Shown here piece by piece: positions 33,668 through 43,636 of a stretch of DNA of 64,000 nucleotides; the first letter of the stretch is position 1, and each line of letters begins with the position of its first letter. Source of the stretch: Streptomyces zagrosensis (GTDB lineage Bacteria > Actinomycetota > Actinomycetes > Streptomycetales > Streptomycetaceae). The DNA is taken from contig NZ_JACHJL010000005.1 in the NCBI RefSeq assembly GCF_014203645.1, positions 372,001-436,000 on the forward strand, written 5' to 3'. Under the pieces are notes generated by a model that saw nothing but the letters and a program-made list of their open reading frames with translations, had not been told where the DNA came from and made no database searches. The position numbers and the translations under genes were made by a program.

Positions 33668-34960
33668 TTACGTCAGGCGTGCGGGGCCGACCGCGACCAC
33701 ATTTCCGATGACGATGACGGCCGGGGGCCGCACGCCCTCGGCCTTGGCCCGTTCGCCCACGGTGCCCAGCGTGGCATCGACACGGCGCTGGGCGGCCATG
33801 GTGCCCTCCTGGACGATGGCGACCGGAGTGTCGGCGGGGCGGCCGTGGGCGACGAGCGCAGCCGCGATCGCGCCGATCTTCTCGACGGCCATCAACAGCA
33901 CCAGGGTGCCGCGCAATCTGGCGAGCGCGGCCCAGTCCACGAGCGACCGCGGGTCGTCGGGGGCAACATGGCCGCTGACCACGGTGAACTCATGAGCTAC
34001 ACCACGGTGGGTGACCGGTATGCCAGCCGCGCCTGGAACGCTGATGGAGCTGGAGATGCCGGGCACCACCGTGCACGGAATGCCAGCCTCCGCCAGTGCC
34101 TCGGCCTCTTCCATACCCCGCCCGAAGACGAACGGGTCGCCGCCTTTGAGCCGGACCACCGCCTTGCCCGCCTTGGCGTGCTCGATCAACGCCTGGTTGA
34201 TGGCCTCTTGCGCCATAAAGCGGCCGTACGGGATCTTCGCCGCGTCGATCACCTCGACGTGCGGCGGCAATTCGTCCAACAGGTCGCGCGGCCCCAGCCG
34301 GTCGGCGATGACCACGTCCGCCGCAGCCAGCAGCCGACGTCCGCGCACGGTGATGAGATCCGGGTCGCCGGGGCCACCTCCCACCAGCGCCACGCCGGGC
34401 AGCGCCGCTTCCGCCGACCCGGAGCCCGCCATACCCGCCGTGCTCGCCGCACCGGGCGTCGTTGCGCGGCCAGCGGCCGGCCGGTGGCGCGGGGCGGCCA
34501 AGGTGCCATCGCGTAGGCCCTCGATGACCGCGTCCCGCACGGCGGCAGAGCGGCGCGGGTCACGTCCGGTGAGGACGGCGACAGTGACTCCGTCGCTGCG
34601 TCCGGTAGCGGGAGTCCAGGCGGTGGCAGCCTCGGCGTCGTCGCTGCGTACGCACCACACCCGGCGGGCCTCGGCCTCGGCGGATGCCGCCGTGTTGGCC
34701 ACCGGGTCGTCGGTGGCGATCAGCGCGTACCAGGCGCCGGCGAGGTCGCCGTCCTGGTAGCGGCGCCGCTCCCAGCGGATCTCACCTCCGTCAGCCATGG
34801 CCTCGACGGAGGGAGTGGCCGACGAGGAGATGAGGGTGATGTCCGCGCCCGCTGCAATGAGCGCCGGGAGGCGGCGCTGTGCCACCTGGCCGCCGCCGAT
34901 GACGACGACGCGCCGTCCGCTCAGTCGCAGCCCTACGGGATAAGCGGGGTTCTCGGACAT
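33668..34960 (-). CDS. cobA: CysG-like precorrin-2 dehydrogenase / uroporphyrinogen-III methyltransferase
   Basis: A 430-residue bifunctional protein. N-terminal Rossmann domain (VVVIGGGQVAQRRLPALIAA, ~20-40) for NAD-dependent precorrin-2 oxidation, then a Pro/Ala linker, then the SAM-dependent SUMT domain: VALVGGGPGDPDLITVRGRR, VVRLKGGDPFVFGRGMEEAE and VPGISSSISVPGAAGIPVTH. It makes precorrin-2/sirohydrochlorin for siroheme and B12. ATG in MSENPAYPVGL is used. It lies directly downstream of the CobT fusion gene on the same strand, supporting a tetrapyrrole cluster. Confidence 0.92.
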   Translation of the reverse strand: MSENPAYPVGLRLSGRRVVVIGGGQVAQRRLPALIAAGADITLISSSATPSVEAMADGGEIRWERRRYQDGDLAGAWYALIATDDPVANTAASAEAEARRVWCVRSDDAEAATAWTPATGRSDGVTVAVLTGRDPRRSAAVRDAVIEGLRDGTLAAPRHRPAAGRATTPGAASTAGMAGSGSAEAALPGVALVGGGPGDPDLITVRGRRLLAAADVVIADRLGPRDLLDELPPHVEVIDAAKIPYGRFMAQEAINQALIEHAKAGKAVVRLKGGDPFVFGRGMEEAEALAEAGIPCTVVPGISSSISVPGAAGIPVTHRGVAHEFTVVSGHVAPDDPRSLVDWAALARLRGTLVLLMAVEKIGAIAAALVAHGRPADTPVAIVQEGTMAAQRRVDATLGTVGERAKAEGVRPPAVIVIGNVVAVGPARLT

Positions 34961-35187
34961 GACGGTACGGCTCCTCGTACGGCGGCGGGCGCCGCTACTG
35001 CGCTGAAGCGGCTGGTCAGGGTGGGCGCGGGCCCTGCGCACACCTTACGGGGGTGTACGGGCGCCCGCGTGGGCGACGGTTGCGGTACAGGTCAGGGGCG
35101 AGGGCGGGGCGGACACATCAGACGTTCCAGGGAGCGCGCGGCCCTGCGACGTATCAGGAGTCGCGCGGCATCCGGCCGCACCCTCGA

Positions 35188-38100
35188 TCAGTTCTTCTCC
35201 GTCACACCCGCCGCGTCGAACGTCGCCACCTCGTTCATGGCCCGTGCGGCGCTTTGCACCACCGGCAGGGCCAGCAGTGCCCCGGTTCCCTCGCCAAGAC
35301 GCAGGTCGAGATCGACGAGCGGGCGCAGCCCCAGCTTGGTGAGGGCCGCGACGTGCCCGGGCTCCGCGCTGCGGTGGCCCGCGATGCACGCCGCCAGCGC
35401 CTCGGGGGCGATGGCCCGAGCGACCAGCGCCGCAGCGCCCGCGCTCACCCCGTCGAGGATGACCGGCGTACGCAGCGACGCGCCACCGAGCAGGAAGCCC
35501 ACGAGCGCGGCGTGCTCAAGACCGCCAACCGCCGAGAGCACACCGATCGGGTCAGTGGGATCCGGCTGGTGCAGTTCGATGGCGCGGCGTACGACGTCCA
35601 CCTTGCGGGCCAGCGTCTCGTCGTTGATACCGGTGCCGCGGCCGGTGATCTCAGCCGGGTCGGAGTCGGTGTAGACGGCGATGAGGGCGGCGGACGCGGT
35701 GGTGTTGGCGATGCCCATCTCGCCTGTGAGCAAAGCCTTGTTGCCCGCAGCGACCAGGTCCCGGGCCGTCTCGATACCCACTTCGATGGCGCGCAGCACC
35801 TCCTCGCGGGACATGGCGGGCCCGGTGGTGAAGTCGGCCGTGCCCGGTCGCACCTTGCGCGGCAGCAGCCCCGGAGAGTTGGGGAGTTCGGAGGCCACCC
35901 CGACGTCCACCACGCAGACCTCGGCGCCCACCTGGTTGGCGAACGCGTTACACACCGCGCCGCCGCCCAGGAAGTTGGCCACCATCTGCGCCGTCACCTC
36001 CTGCGGCCATGCGGTGACGCCCTGGGCGTGCACCCCGTGGTCCCCCGCGAAGATCGCCACGGCGGCGGGCTCCGGGATCGGCGGCGGGCACTTCCGGGAC
36101 AACCCGCACAACTGCGCCGAAATGATCTCCAGCATGCCGAGCGCGCCCGATGGCTTGGTCATGCGCTTCTGGCGTTCCCACGCCTCGCCCAGCGCCTTGG
36201 CGTCCAACGGCCGGATGCCGCGCAGCGTCTCCTGGAGCAGGTCGTGCGGCTGCTCACCGGGCAGCGCGCGGCGGCCGTACGTCTCCTCGTGGACGACCCA
36301 CGACAGCGGTCGCCGCTTGGACCAGCCGGCCTGCATGAGCTCGGGCTCGGCCGGGAACTCATCGACGTAACCGACGCACAGGTACGCCACGATCTCCAGG
36401 TGCTCGGGCAGCCCGAGGGCACGCACCATTTCGCGCTCGTCGAAGAAGCTCACCCAACCCACGCCCAGGCCCTCGGCCCGCGCGGCGAGCCACAGGTTCT
36501 CGACCGCGAGCGCGGAGGAATACGGCGCCATCTGCGGCTGGGTATGCCGCCCGAGGGTATGCCGCCCGCCGCGGGTGGGATCGGCGGTCACCACGATGTT
36601 GACCGGGGTGTCGAGGATCGCCTCGATCTTCAGTTCCTTGAACTGCTTGGCGCGCGCCTTCGGAAGCGACTTCGCGTACGCATCACGCTGCCGCACCGCC
36701 AACTCGTGCATCGCGCGCCGAGTCTCGGCCGACCTGATGACAACGAAGTCCCACGGCTGGGAGTGGCCAACGCTGGGCGCGGTGTGCGCGGCCTCCAGGA
36801 CACGCAGCAGCACCTCATGCGGAATGGGATCGGTACGGAACCCGTTGCGGATGTCCCGGCGTTCCCGCATGACCCGATGCACGGCGGCCCGCTCGGCCTC
36901 GGCATACCCCGCGGCGGCGGGCCGCGGCGGCGCACCAGTGGCCACGTCGTTCTTTATGGGTTCCACGGGCTCTACGGGCTCCGCCGGCTCTACGGGCTCC
37001 GCCGGCATCAACTCGGTCGTGCCCTCCGCCTGCTCCACCAACTCCTCGGCGGCATCGGGGTCGGAGGCGGGATGCGGCAACGCCACGGCGGGGCCCACCG
37101 GGGCGGGGGCCCCATCGGCCACGGGAGCAGGCGCGGCAGCGGCCGGGCTGGCGGCGGACTGCGCCGTTTCGGGCTGGGCCGTTTCGGACTGCGCGGGGGC
37201 GGGGGCCGTGGGAGCGGTGACGGTGGACGCCACGGCAACCACTGTGGTGGCCGCCGGGGCGGGCCCCGTGGCGGTGACCGGAGCGGGGCCGGTGGGAGCG
37301 GCCGGGGCGGTGGCCACCGGGACCGCGCCTGGCGTGCCATCGGGGCTGCCCGCCTGGGCGGCGGCCCCGGCGTTGGCAGCCCGCGCGACGGGGATACCGC
37401 CCTGCACCGCGGCGACGGGGGCGCCCGCTGCGCCAGGAGCCGCTTCCGCACCGGACATCGGGCCCTGGCCGGGGGGCGTGCTGGGACTGAGGGTCGGGTC
37501 CGTGGCGGGGGCTGTGTCCGTAGCGGGAGCTGTGTCCACGCCAGGCGTCGGGTCCGTACTAGGCACCGGGACCGGTTCGGGGTGCGGGTGGGCGCCGCCG
37601 GTCGCCTCGATGTCTTGCGGGGCGGTGGTTACCTGAGCGGCGGCGGAGTCCGGTGCCGCAGCCGATTCCTGCGGCGCGGCGGTCATCTGCGGTGTGCCTG
37701 CGGTCTGCGGCGTACCGGCGGTGCTTTGGGCGGTGGGGGCAGCGAGAGCCGGCCCGGCCGGGGCCGCTGCGGGCTGGGCCACGGACGACTCCTTGGCCTG
37801 GGGGGTGCCCGGGGCCTGCGGAGCCGTCGGGGCCTGCTCGCCCCCCTGCGTCCTCGGTTGCGCCGGGGCGCTGCCGCCGGCAGGAGTGGCGCCCGCGGCC
37901 TGGTGGCCCGCGGGGGGCTGCGCATCGTTCGGCGCGCCCTCCCCAGTTTGCGGGGGTTGCGAGGTGTGTGGTGCCTGCATGGCCTGTGCTCCGTCCGTAG
38001 CAGCCGGTGTGTCGGAGCCCGAGGGCGCGGCGCTGTTCTGCGCCCCGCTCTGGGCCGATGGCTGCTGGCCAGCAGGCTGGGGCGCGGGGGCGCCCGCCGC

Positions 38101-41100
38101 GACACCTGCCGTGGCCTGATCTGAAGTTGCTGGTTCTGGCGCCCCCGCCGGGTGGGCTGGGGCCGTGGTGCCGGAGGCTGCGGTGTCCGCGACGGCCGGA
38201 GCGTCCACGCCCGGCTGCGCAGCGGGAGCCGCTGCCTGCCCCGCAGGCGCCACGGTCCGTACCGCGGTGGCCGCGGCCGGCTGGTCCTGCGCGACAGCCT
38301 GGGCACCCCCGGGCGCGGGCGGCGCGGCCTTCGGCGCAGCCACCTTCCCCTCGCTGGGCGCGTTCTGCGAGCCCTTGGCCCCGGTCGTCGGAGCGTCCGC
38401 CGTTGCGGGCGCAGCGGCCATGGCCACCTTGCCGCCCGTCGCACGCGTGGCAGTCGGGCCGCCCTTGCCTGGCTTACGGCCATCGCCCACCGGGCCGGAC
38501 GCGGCCGGACGCGCCGCCGGTACGGCCGAGCCGTTTTGGCCCGCGCTCGTCTCGCCAGCGCTCCCAGCTGCGGCCGTTACCTCGGCAGCCTGTTCACCCG
38601 TGGCCGCGTCGCCGGCACTGTGCACAGCGCTCTCAGCAGGAACATTCGGCGCGGCGCTCGCGTCCGCAACGCCTCGACCCGCGGTCACCTCCGCGGCGTT
38701 CTGGGCAGCGCCCGGCTCGGTGGCCTCGGCGGAGGTGGCCTGCGGCTGACCCACGGTCGTGGCGGGACTGGCTTCGGGCTGCCGCTCGGCTGCCTGCGGC
38801 TGTCGCTCGGCAGCGGACGGCACGCTCTCGGCCGGTGCGCCCGCGGCCGGTTGGTCCTGCGCCGGTGCCACGGGTACGGGAGGCGTCTCGGCGGTGGGCT
38901 TCGCCGGCGCAGCGGCGGGCTTGGCTCCCGTAGCGGTCCGTCGAGGCTTCGCCACGATAGACCGGCCCTTCACCACGGGCCGCGCCGCCGGCACGGCCTT
39001 GACCAGTACCGGGGGCGCCTCCTGCTGCTGCCCGAGTTCCCCGGGCTTCGCTGACGCTGCGTCGGCGCCCTGCACATCGGCGGTGCCCTCAGCGGCCTGG
39101 ACCGGCGCCGGGCCCGCGGGCGCGGCGCCATTGGCGACGGCTGCCGTCGCGTCGGAGGGTGCGCTGTGCTCGGACTGGGGTGCGTTCTCGGCAGGCAGTG
39201 GTGCGTCCTGTTCGGGCTGAGCGGGCTGAGCGGCTGGGGTTGGTCCAGGCTGGGCGGCGGTCGCCTGGCCTACGGCCGGGTCGGCGGCGGTTTCACCAGG
39301 CGTTGCGGCCTGCTGCGCCGGGGCGCTTGGGCCCGCCGAAACGACCGCTTCCGCCGAAACGACCCCGTCCGCCGGGGTGATCTCTTCCGCCGGGGCGGCC
39401 GAGGGCGCGCCGGCTGCCTGGCTGTTGGTGGCCATCGGCTGCGGAGCAGCGCCGGCCTCGCCGGGCGCCGCATCAGCGGGAGCGTCCGGTTCGGCGGCTG
39501 ATGACTCGGCGGTGGTCGGCTGAGCGGCGGCCGGCTCGGCGGGGGCAGGCTGCCGTACGGGCCCTGTGGGGCTGTGTACGGCCGGCGAGTTAGCGGGCGT
39601 CGGCTGCGCGCCGGTAGTGGCTCGCGTTACGCCGCCCGTACCCGCATCGGCGTGGCCATCGGTATCCAGGGGCGCGCCCGGCCCGGCGGCAGCGGCGTCG
39701 GCGCGTACCTGAGTGGCGGGGTCGGCGGGCGCCGCGGTTGCGGCGGCAGCCTCGGCAGCGGCCTGTGGCTCTGTGGTCGGTGATGGTTCCGCGGGGGCCT
39801 GGGGCTCGGCGGCGATTGGCTGGCCCGCAGGGGTCTTCACGACCTTGCGCCGCCTCCCCGTACCCGAGGGCACGTCGCTGGCGTCAACCGGGCCAGCCAC
39901 GGTCTCGACCGTGGCCGCACGCCGCGGCCTGCGCCGGCTCCCGGTCGCCCCACCCGACTGTTCCTCTGGTCCAAAAACCGCCTCGTCGCCCACGGCCGCC
40001 TGCGGCGCGCCGGTGGGCTGAACCTCGGATTGACCGGTGGCCGCCTGGGCGGTGACCGGCTGAGCGGTGACCGGCTGGGCCGCATCGGCGCTCGGGGCTG
40101 CGGGCGTCGCCAAGGCGTCAGCATCCGAGGTCTCTTCAGCAGGGGTCGCGCCGTCCTCGGGAGTGTTCTCCGTCTTCGGTGGCGGGGTGGCAGCGGCGGC
40201 CTGCGGCTGAGCTGCCGCGTCGGCGGCCTTCGCGGGCCCGTCCGTCGTCCGCTCACTCGGCATGGCGGCCGGTGCGGGTGACGACGCCGATACGGGTGCT
40301 GCTGCCGATACGGGTGCGGTCGCCGGTACGGGTGACGAAGCGGCAGCGGCGGGCTGCTGTGGGGTCGCGGTGCCATCGGCGACTATCGCGACGCCGGGAG
40401 CCGGTTCGAGCGGGGCCGCTGGGCCTTGGGCCTGCCGCGGCTGGCTGGCGGCCTGTTGCCAGGTAGCGCCGCCGTCCAGTGCTACGGGCTGCGCAGCGGA
40501 CGCCGGCTGAGTCGGTGACGGTGCCTGCGTCGCGCCGGCGGTTGCTGGCGGTTGCGCTCCGGTCGCCTGCGCCGGTACGAAAACGGCAGCCCCGCCCGGC
40601 CCCCGGGCAGGGGTCGGCTCCGTGGTGGCGGCCTCCTCCGGCTGCGTACCCTGCGCGGCCTCCACCTCGGCGGCTTCTGTCACCGGCGAGCCACCGGTCG
40701 GCCCGGCGCTCTGCGCTGTGACGGGTGCTTCAACGGTCATGGGCTCATGCGCCACGGCGGGTTGCCCGGCCGCATCGGCGGTGCCGCCGCCGGGGGTGGG
40801 CTGCGCCACCGGGCCCGCCACCGGGCCCGCCACCGGGCCAGCGACCGGCGGCCTGCCCACGACGCGCGGCGCCTCGTACCGCGGCGGCTTGGGCCGGCTC
40901 TGCGCGGGCAACGGCTGCGCCTGGGGCGGCGTGGCTCGCCCCGTCTGCTGCGCGCCAGCAGCCTGCGGGCGGGCGACCGTTTCTGCTGGGGCATCGGTGC
41001 CTGGCTGGGGCTGCGGGTGCCAGGGCGCGGAGAGCTGGGGCCCGGCCACGGCTGCGGGGTGACCAGCGGGCAGTACGGAACCATCGCTGATGCCTGCGAC

Positions 41101-41985
41101 GCCCGCGACATCGAGGTATTCGGGCCCGCTCGCGATCGGCTCTGCCGTCCGCAATGGCCCCGGCTCCGCTGCGGCAGCCGAGCTGGTCGGCGCCCGGCCC
41201 GGGGTCTGTGGGCCCGCGTTCGATGCGGGGCCCACGGGGGCGCCCGCAGCCGGGCCCCGGTCGGCGAGTGACCGTACGATGCCGCCGGTCTGTTCCACAA
41301 CCGGCGGGCCCATGTGGAGGGGGCGCCGCACGGGCCCGGCCTGGCCGGCAGCGACCGGCTCTGCCGAAGGCGCCGGCTGCCCCTGCGAGGCTGGCTGTTC
41401 CTGCGGGGCGGGTTGGGCGGGGGGCAACGGCTGTGCGGGCGCGGCGCGCTGCGGGCCGCGCACCTCGCCGTACTCGACCGAGCCGGTATGCCGGCCGCCG
41501 TCCTCGTGCGCACCGTGGAACCGCGCGTCGTGCGGCTCCCCCTCATTGTCAGGCAAGCCAGGCGAGCCAGGCGAGCCAGACGCGCCGGGCATGTGCGTAC
41601 CACTCATCCGTGCATCGCTCATCTCCGTGCCCGGTGCCTGCTGCGTCGTGGGCGTCGGCGCGCCCGCGACCTGCTGTGCGGGCCCCGTTGGCCCAGTGGG
41701 GGGCTGGGCCTGGCGATAGCGCGGCTGTTGTTCCATCCAGGCCCCTTGCGCACCAGGCATCAGGAGCAGATCATCGTCCTCACCGTGCTCCCCCTGATCC
41801 GGTTGCTCGTCGTGCTCGTCGGCGTGGAAGGAGTAGGCCACGGCCGTCTGTCGGCCCAACTGTGCCGGCTGATTGCCTGGCGCGGAGTCGGCAGGGGCGT
41901 GAGCGTCCGCTGAGCGCGGTCGTCCGGGCTGTCCGCCTGCGTTCCCCGACAGTCCCTCACCTGGGATCTCGCCGGTGTCAGTCAT
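35188..41985 (-). CDS. cobT: Giant CobT fusion: disordered region + BluB-like nitroreductase + CobT
   Basis: A 2265-residue protein in one uninterrupted frame, ATG after GAGGGG. Residues 1 to ~1690 are Ala/Pro/Thr/Gln-rich, with short repeats (PVAGPVAGPVAGPV, PVTAQPVTAQ, DTAPATDTAPATD) and no predicted fold. About 1694-1900 is a BluB/nitroreductase domain (RRDIRNGF, TAPSVGHSQPWDFVVIRS), which forms 5,6-dimethylbenzimidazole from reduced FMN. About 1925-2265 is nicotinate-nucleotide:DMB phosphoribosyltransferase with GDHGVHAQGVTAW, GEMGIANTT, LDGVSAGAAAL, GHRSAEPGH and the catalytic Glu in LRLGEGTGA. The two enzymes catalyse consecutive steps in making the lower ligand of B12. The long N-terminus is extreme even for high-GC actinobacteria. 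Confidence 0.9.
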   Translation of the reverse strand: MTDTGEIPGEGLSGNAGGQPGRPRSADAHAPADSAPGNQPAQLGRQTAVAYSFHADEHDEQPDQGEHGEDDDLLLMPGAQGAWMEQQPRYRQAQPPTGPTGPAQQVAGAPTPTTQQAPGTEMSDARMSGTHMPGASGSPGSPGLPDNEGEPHDARFHGAHEDGGRHTGSVEYGEVRGPQRAAPAQPLPPAQPAPQEQPASQGQPAPSAEPVAAGQAGPVRRPLHMGPPVVEQTGGIVRSLADRGPAAGAPVGPASNAGPQTPGRAPTSSAAAAEPGPLRTAEPIASGPEYLDVAGVAGISDGSVLPAGHPAAVAGPQLSAPWHPQPQPGTDAPAETVARPQAAGAQQTGRATPPQAQPLPAQSRPKPPRYEAPRVVGRPPVAGPVAGPVAGPVAQPTPGGGTADAAGQPAVAHEPMTVEAPVTAQSAGPTGGSPVTEAAEVEAAQGTQPEEAATTEPTPARGPGGAAVFVPAQATGAQPPATAGATQAPSPTQPASAAQPVALDGGATWQQAASQPRQAQGPAAPLEPAPGVAIVADGTATPQQPAAAASSPVPATAPVSAAAPVSASSPAPAAMPSERTTDGPAKAADAAAQPQAAAATPPPKTENTPEDGATPAEETSDADALATPAAPSADAAQPVTAQPVTAQAATGQSEVQPTGAPQAAVGDEAVFGPEEQSGGATGSRRRPRRAATVETVAGPVDASDVPSGTGRRRKVVKTPAGQPIAAEPQAPAEPSPTTEPQAAAEAAAATAAPADPATQVRADAAAAGPGAPLDTDGHADAGTGGVTRATTGAQPTPANSPAVHSPTGPVRQPAPAEPAAAQPTTAESSAAEPDAPADAAPGEAGAAPQPMATNSQAAGAPSAAPAEEITPADGVVSAEAVVSAGPSAPAQQAATPGETAADPAVGQATAAQPGPTPAAQPAQPEQDAPLPAENAPQSEHSAPSDATAAVANGAAPAGPAPVQAAEGTADVQGADAASAKPGELGQQQEAPPVLVKAVPAARPVVKGRSIVAKPRRTATGAKPAAAPAKPTAETPPVPVAPAQDQPAAGAPAESVPSAAERQPQAAERQPEASPATTVGQPQATSAEATEPGAAQNAAEVTAGRGVADASAAPNVPAESAVHSAGDAATGEQAAEVTAAAGSAGETSAGQNGSAVPAARPAASGPVGDGRKPGKGGPTATRATGGKVAMAAAPATADAPTTGAKGSQNAPSEGKVAAPKAAPPAPGGAQAVAQDQPAAATAVRTVAPAGQAAAPAAQPGVDAPAVADTAASGTTAPAHPAGAPEPATSDQATAGVAAGAPAPQPAGQQPSAQSGAQNSAAPSGSDTPAATDGAQAMQAPHTSQPPQTGEGAPNDAQPPAGHQAAGATPAGGSAPAQPRTQGGEQAPTAPQAPGTPQAKESSVAQPAAAPAGPALAAPTAQSTAGTPQTAGTPQMTAAPQESAAAPDSAAAQVTTAPQDIEATGGAHPHPEPVPVPSTDPTPGVDTAPATDTAPATDPTLSPSTPPGQGPMSGAEAAPGAAGAPVAAVQGGIPVARAANAGAAAQAGSPDGTPGAVPVATAPAAPTGPAPVTATGPAPAATTVVAVASTVTAPTAPAPAQSETAQPETAQSAASPAAAAPAPVADGAPAPVGPAVALPHPASDPDAAEELVEQAEGTTELMPAEPVEPAEPVEPVEPIKNDVATGAPPRPAAAGYAEAERAAVHRVMRERRDIRNGFRTDPIPHEVLLRVLEAAHTAPSVGHSQPWDFVVIRSAETRRAMHELAVRQRDAYAKSLPKARAKQFKELKIEAILDTPVNIVVTADPTRGGRHTLGRHTQPQMAPYSSALAVENLWLAARAEGLGVGWVSFFDEREMVRALGLPEHLEIVAYLCVGYVDEFPAEPELMQAGWSKRRPLSWVVHEETYGRRALPGEQPHDLLQETLRGIRPLDAKALGEAWERQKRMTKPSGALGMLEIISAQLCGLSRKCPPPIPEPAAVAIFAGDHGVHAQGVTAWPQEVTAQMVANFLGGGAVCNAFANQVGAEVCVVDVGVASELPNSPGLLPRKVRPGTADFTTGPAMSREEVLRAIEVGIETARDLVAAGNKALLTGEMGIANTTASAALIAVYTDSDPAEITGRGTGINDETLARKVDVVRRAIELHQPDPTDPIGVLSAVGGLEHAALVGFLLGGASLRTPVILDGVSAGAAALVARAIAPEALAACIAGHRSAEPGHVAALTKLGLRPLVDLDLRLGEGTGALLALPVVQSAARAMNEVATFDAAGVTEKN

Positions 41986-42195
41986 GCGTACCCCTCGCCC
42001 ATCGCTAGTGCTTCTCCCAACCGCTTTCAAGCAAGAACGAGCGTCCGTCCTGTGCGGCACGTGGCGCGTCCCCCGCCCACGTCGCACCGCAGGCCCCGGA
42101 AGGGGGTTGCGCCCGGGTCATTGACGAGACAGCGTCACCTACCGGGCGGCGGTACAACGATCTGCCAGCCTACCCCCGGGGCTGCTTCGCGGGGG

Positions 42196-43428
42196 TCATG
42201 GGTGGGGTCGGTGTCCGCAGAGCAAGAAGGCCACCGCGCGGTCGCGTTCCGACCAGGCGCGTGCGTCTATTTCCATGGCCTGCATCATGACGCATTCCAC
42301 GCCGTAACCGCCGTCCGAGAGCGCCCGGCTGACGGCTTCTGCCTGGTCACGCGTGGCGGCGTGGGTGACGATGCGCTCCGGGCGGCGGGCCGCGCAGGCG
42401 GTGACGACCGCCGCTCCCCCACCGCCGATGCGGACCACATCCGGCTCCGGCAGGTCTTCGAGCACCTGTGGCGCCCGGCCGTGCACCACCTGAAGTTGCA
42501 CCTGAAAACGTCGGGCGACGGCGGCAATCCGGCCGCAGGTGTCCGCATCCTGGTCAACGGCGATGACCGCGGCGCCGAACCGGGCCGCCTCGATGCCAGC
42601 GGCACCACTGCCCGCGCCGATGTCCCAGACCAGGTCGCCCACGCGCGGACCCAGTCGGGCGAGTTGAGCGGCGCGCAACCAGGTGGCCTCACCCTCACCG
42701 CGGTCGGTGGTGGCTCCGTAGGCGGAGCCGGGCAGCGCCCAGCCGCGGATGGCGGGCGGGTAACCGGGATCGCGGCCGGCGATCCAGCCTCCCCCCTGCG
42801 CGCCGGTGGGCGCGGTCACGGGGGCCGAGCCGCCGATGACGATGACGACGTTGGGATCGCGCCAGGTGTGGTCGGCGACCTTGTCGGAGGTGAGGACGGT
42901 TGTCTGTTCCTGCTCGGTGCCGAGCGCCTCGCAGATGACGAACGTACGGTGCACGGGGCCGAGCAGCAGGGCGAGTTCGGCGGGCCCGGCGCCGGGCGAG
43001 GTGAGGACGGCGACTTTGGGGTGGGCCCGGCAGACGTTCACCGCGCGGCGCAGGTCACGACTGTGCGCGCTGACGACCTGGGCGTCGTCCCAGGGCATGC
43101 CGGCGCGGGCAAAGGCGGCGGCGACGGCCGAGACGGCGGGCACCACCTCAACCTCAAGGCCGTGTTCGGGCACGCGCAACGCCCGTACGACGCCGAAGAA
43201 GCCGGGATCGCCGTCCGCGAACACCACGGCCGAGCCTCGGTGCTGGGCAATGCGGCGGGCGGCGAGATCGACGCTGCCGAGCCGAATGCGTTCGGCGCCG
43301 GGTGGCACTCCCGGCAGCGCCAGATGGTGCGCGGCGCCCGCAACCAGGGTGGCGGCGCCCACGGCGGAGCGGGCCGCGTCCGTCAGGGGGGAGCCATCCC
43401 ATCCGATCACCGTGACGCGGTCGGCCAT
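42196..43428 (-). CDS. cobL: Precorrin-6Y C5,15-methyltransferase (decarboxylating), CbiE-CbiT fusion
   Basis: A 410-residue two-domain SAM enzyme of corrin ring synthesis. CbiE part: VTVIGWDGSPLTDAARSAVG, GDPGFFGVVRALR, and HSRDLRRAV. CbiT part: GDLVWDIGAGSGAAGIEAAR with AVDQDADTCGRIAAVARRFQ (SAM site) and PDVVRIGGGGAAVVTACAAR. ATG in MADRVTVIGW decides the start. It sits upstream of the CobT fusion, 210 bases apart, consistent with a cobalamin operon. No cobalamin riboswitch is recognisable upstream. Confidence 0.93.
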   Translation of the reverse strand: MADRVTVIGWDGSPLTDAARSAVGAATLVAGAAHHLALPGVPPGAERIRLGSVDLAARRIAQHRGSAVVFADGDPGFFGVVRALRVPEHGLEVEVVPAVSAVAAAFARAGMPWDDAQVVSAHSRDLRRAVNVCRAHPKVAVLTSPGAGPAELALLLGPVHRTFVICEALGTEQEQTTVLTSDKVADHTWRDPNVVIVIGGSAPVTAPTGAQGGGWIAGRDPGYPPAIRGWALPGSAYGATTDRGEGEATWLRAAQLARLGPRVGDLVWDIGAGSGAAGIEAARFGAAVIAVDQDADTCGRIAAVARRFQVQLQVVHGRAPQVLEDLPEPDVVRIGGGGAAVVTACAARRPERIVTHAATRDQAEAVSRALSDGGYGVECVMMQAMEIDARAWSERDRAVAFLLCGHRPHP

Positions 43429-43636
43429 CTGTGTCAGTCTCCTGGGCTGTGATCGCGGGTCCCCACAGGGGATGGGGCAAAGCAGTCGGGCGGGAGCGGA
43501 ACGGCACGGAGGAGAGTCGAGACAAGCGAGGAAAGCGAGGAAAGAAAAGACGGGCCGCATGAGCGGGCCAGGAGGGCCTGGTGTGCGGGGCCCGGTGAGC
43601 GTACCCCGACTGGTCCAGACCGGTGGCGTTGGCTGC

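Noticed and set aside
35053..38124. Very long plus-strand open frame opposite the cobT fusion gene
   Set aside because: It is the antisense shadow of GC-rich Ala/Pro coding sequence; its product is Arg/Gly/His-rich with no motif, while the minus strand carries CobT.
43429..43636. Possible cobalamin riboswitch before cobL
   Set aside because: A sequence AGCCCAGGAGACTGACAC loosely recalls the B12 box, but the other conserved elements (GCCACTG, GGGAA) are absent.
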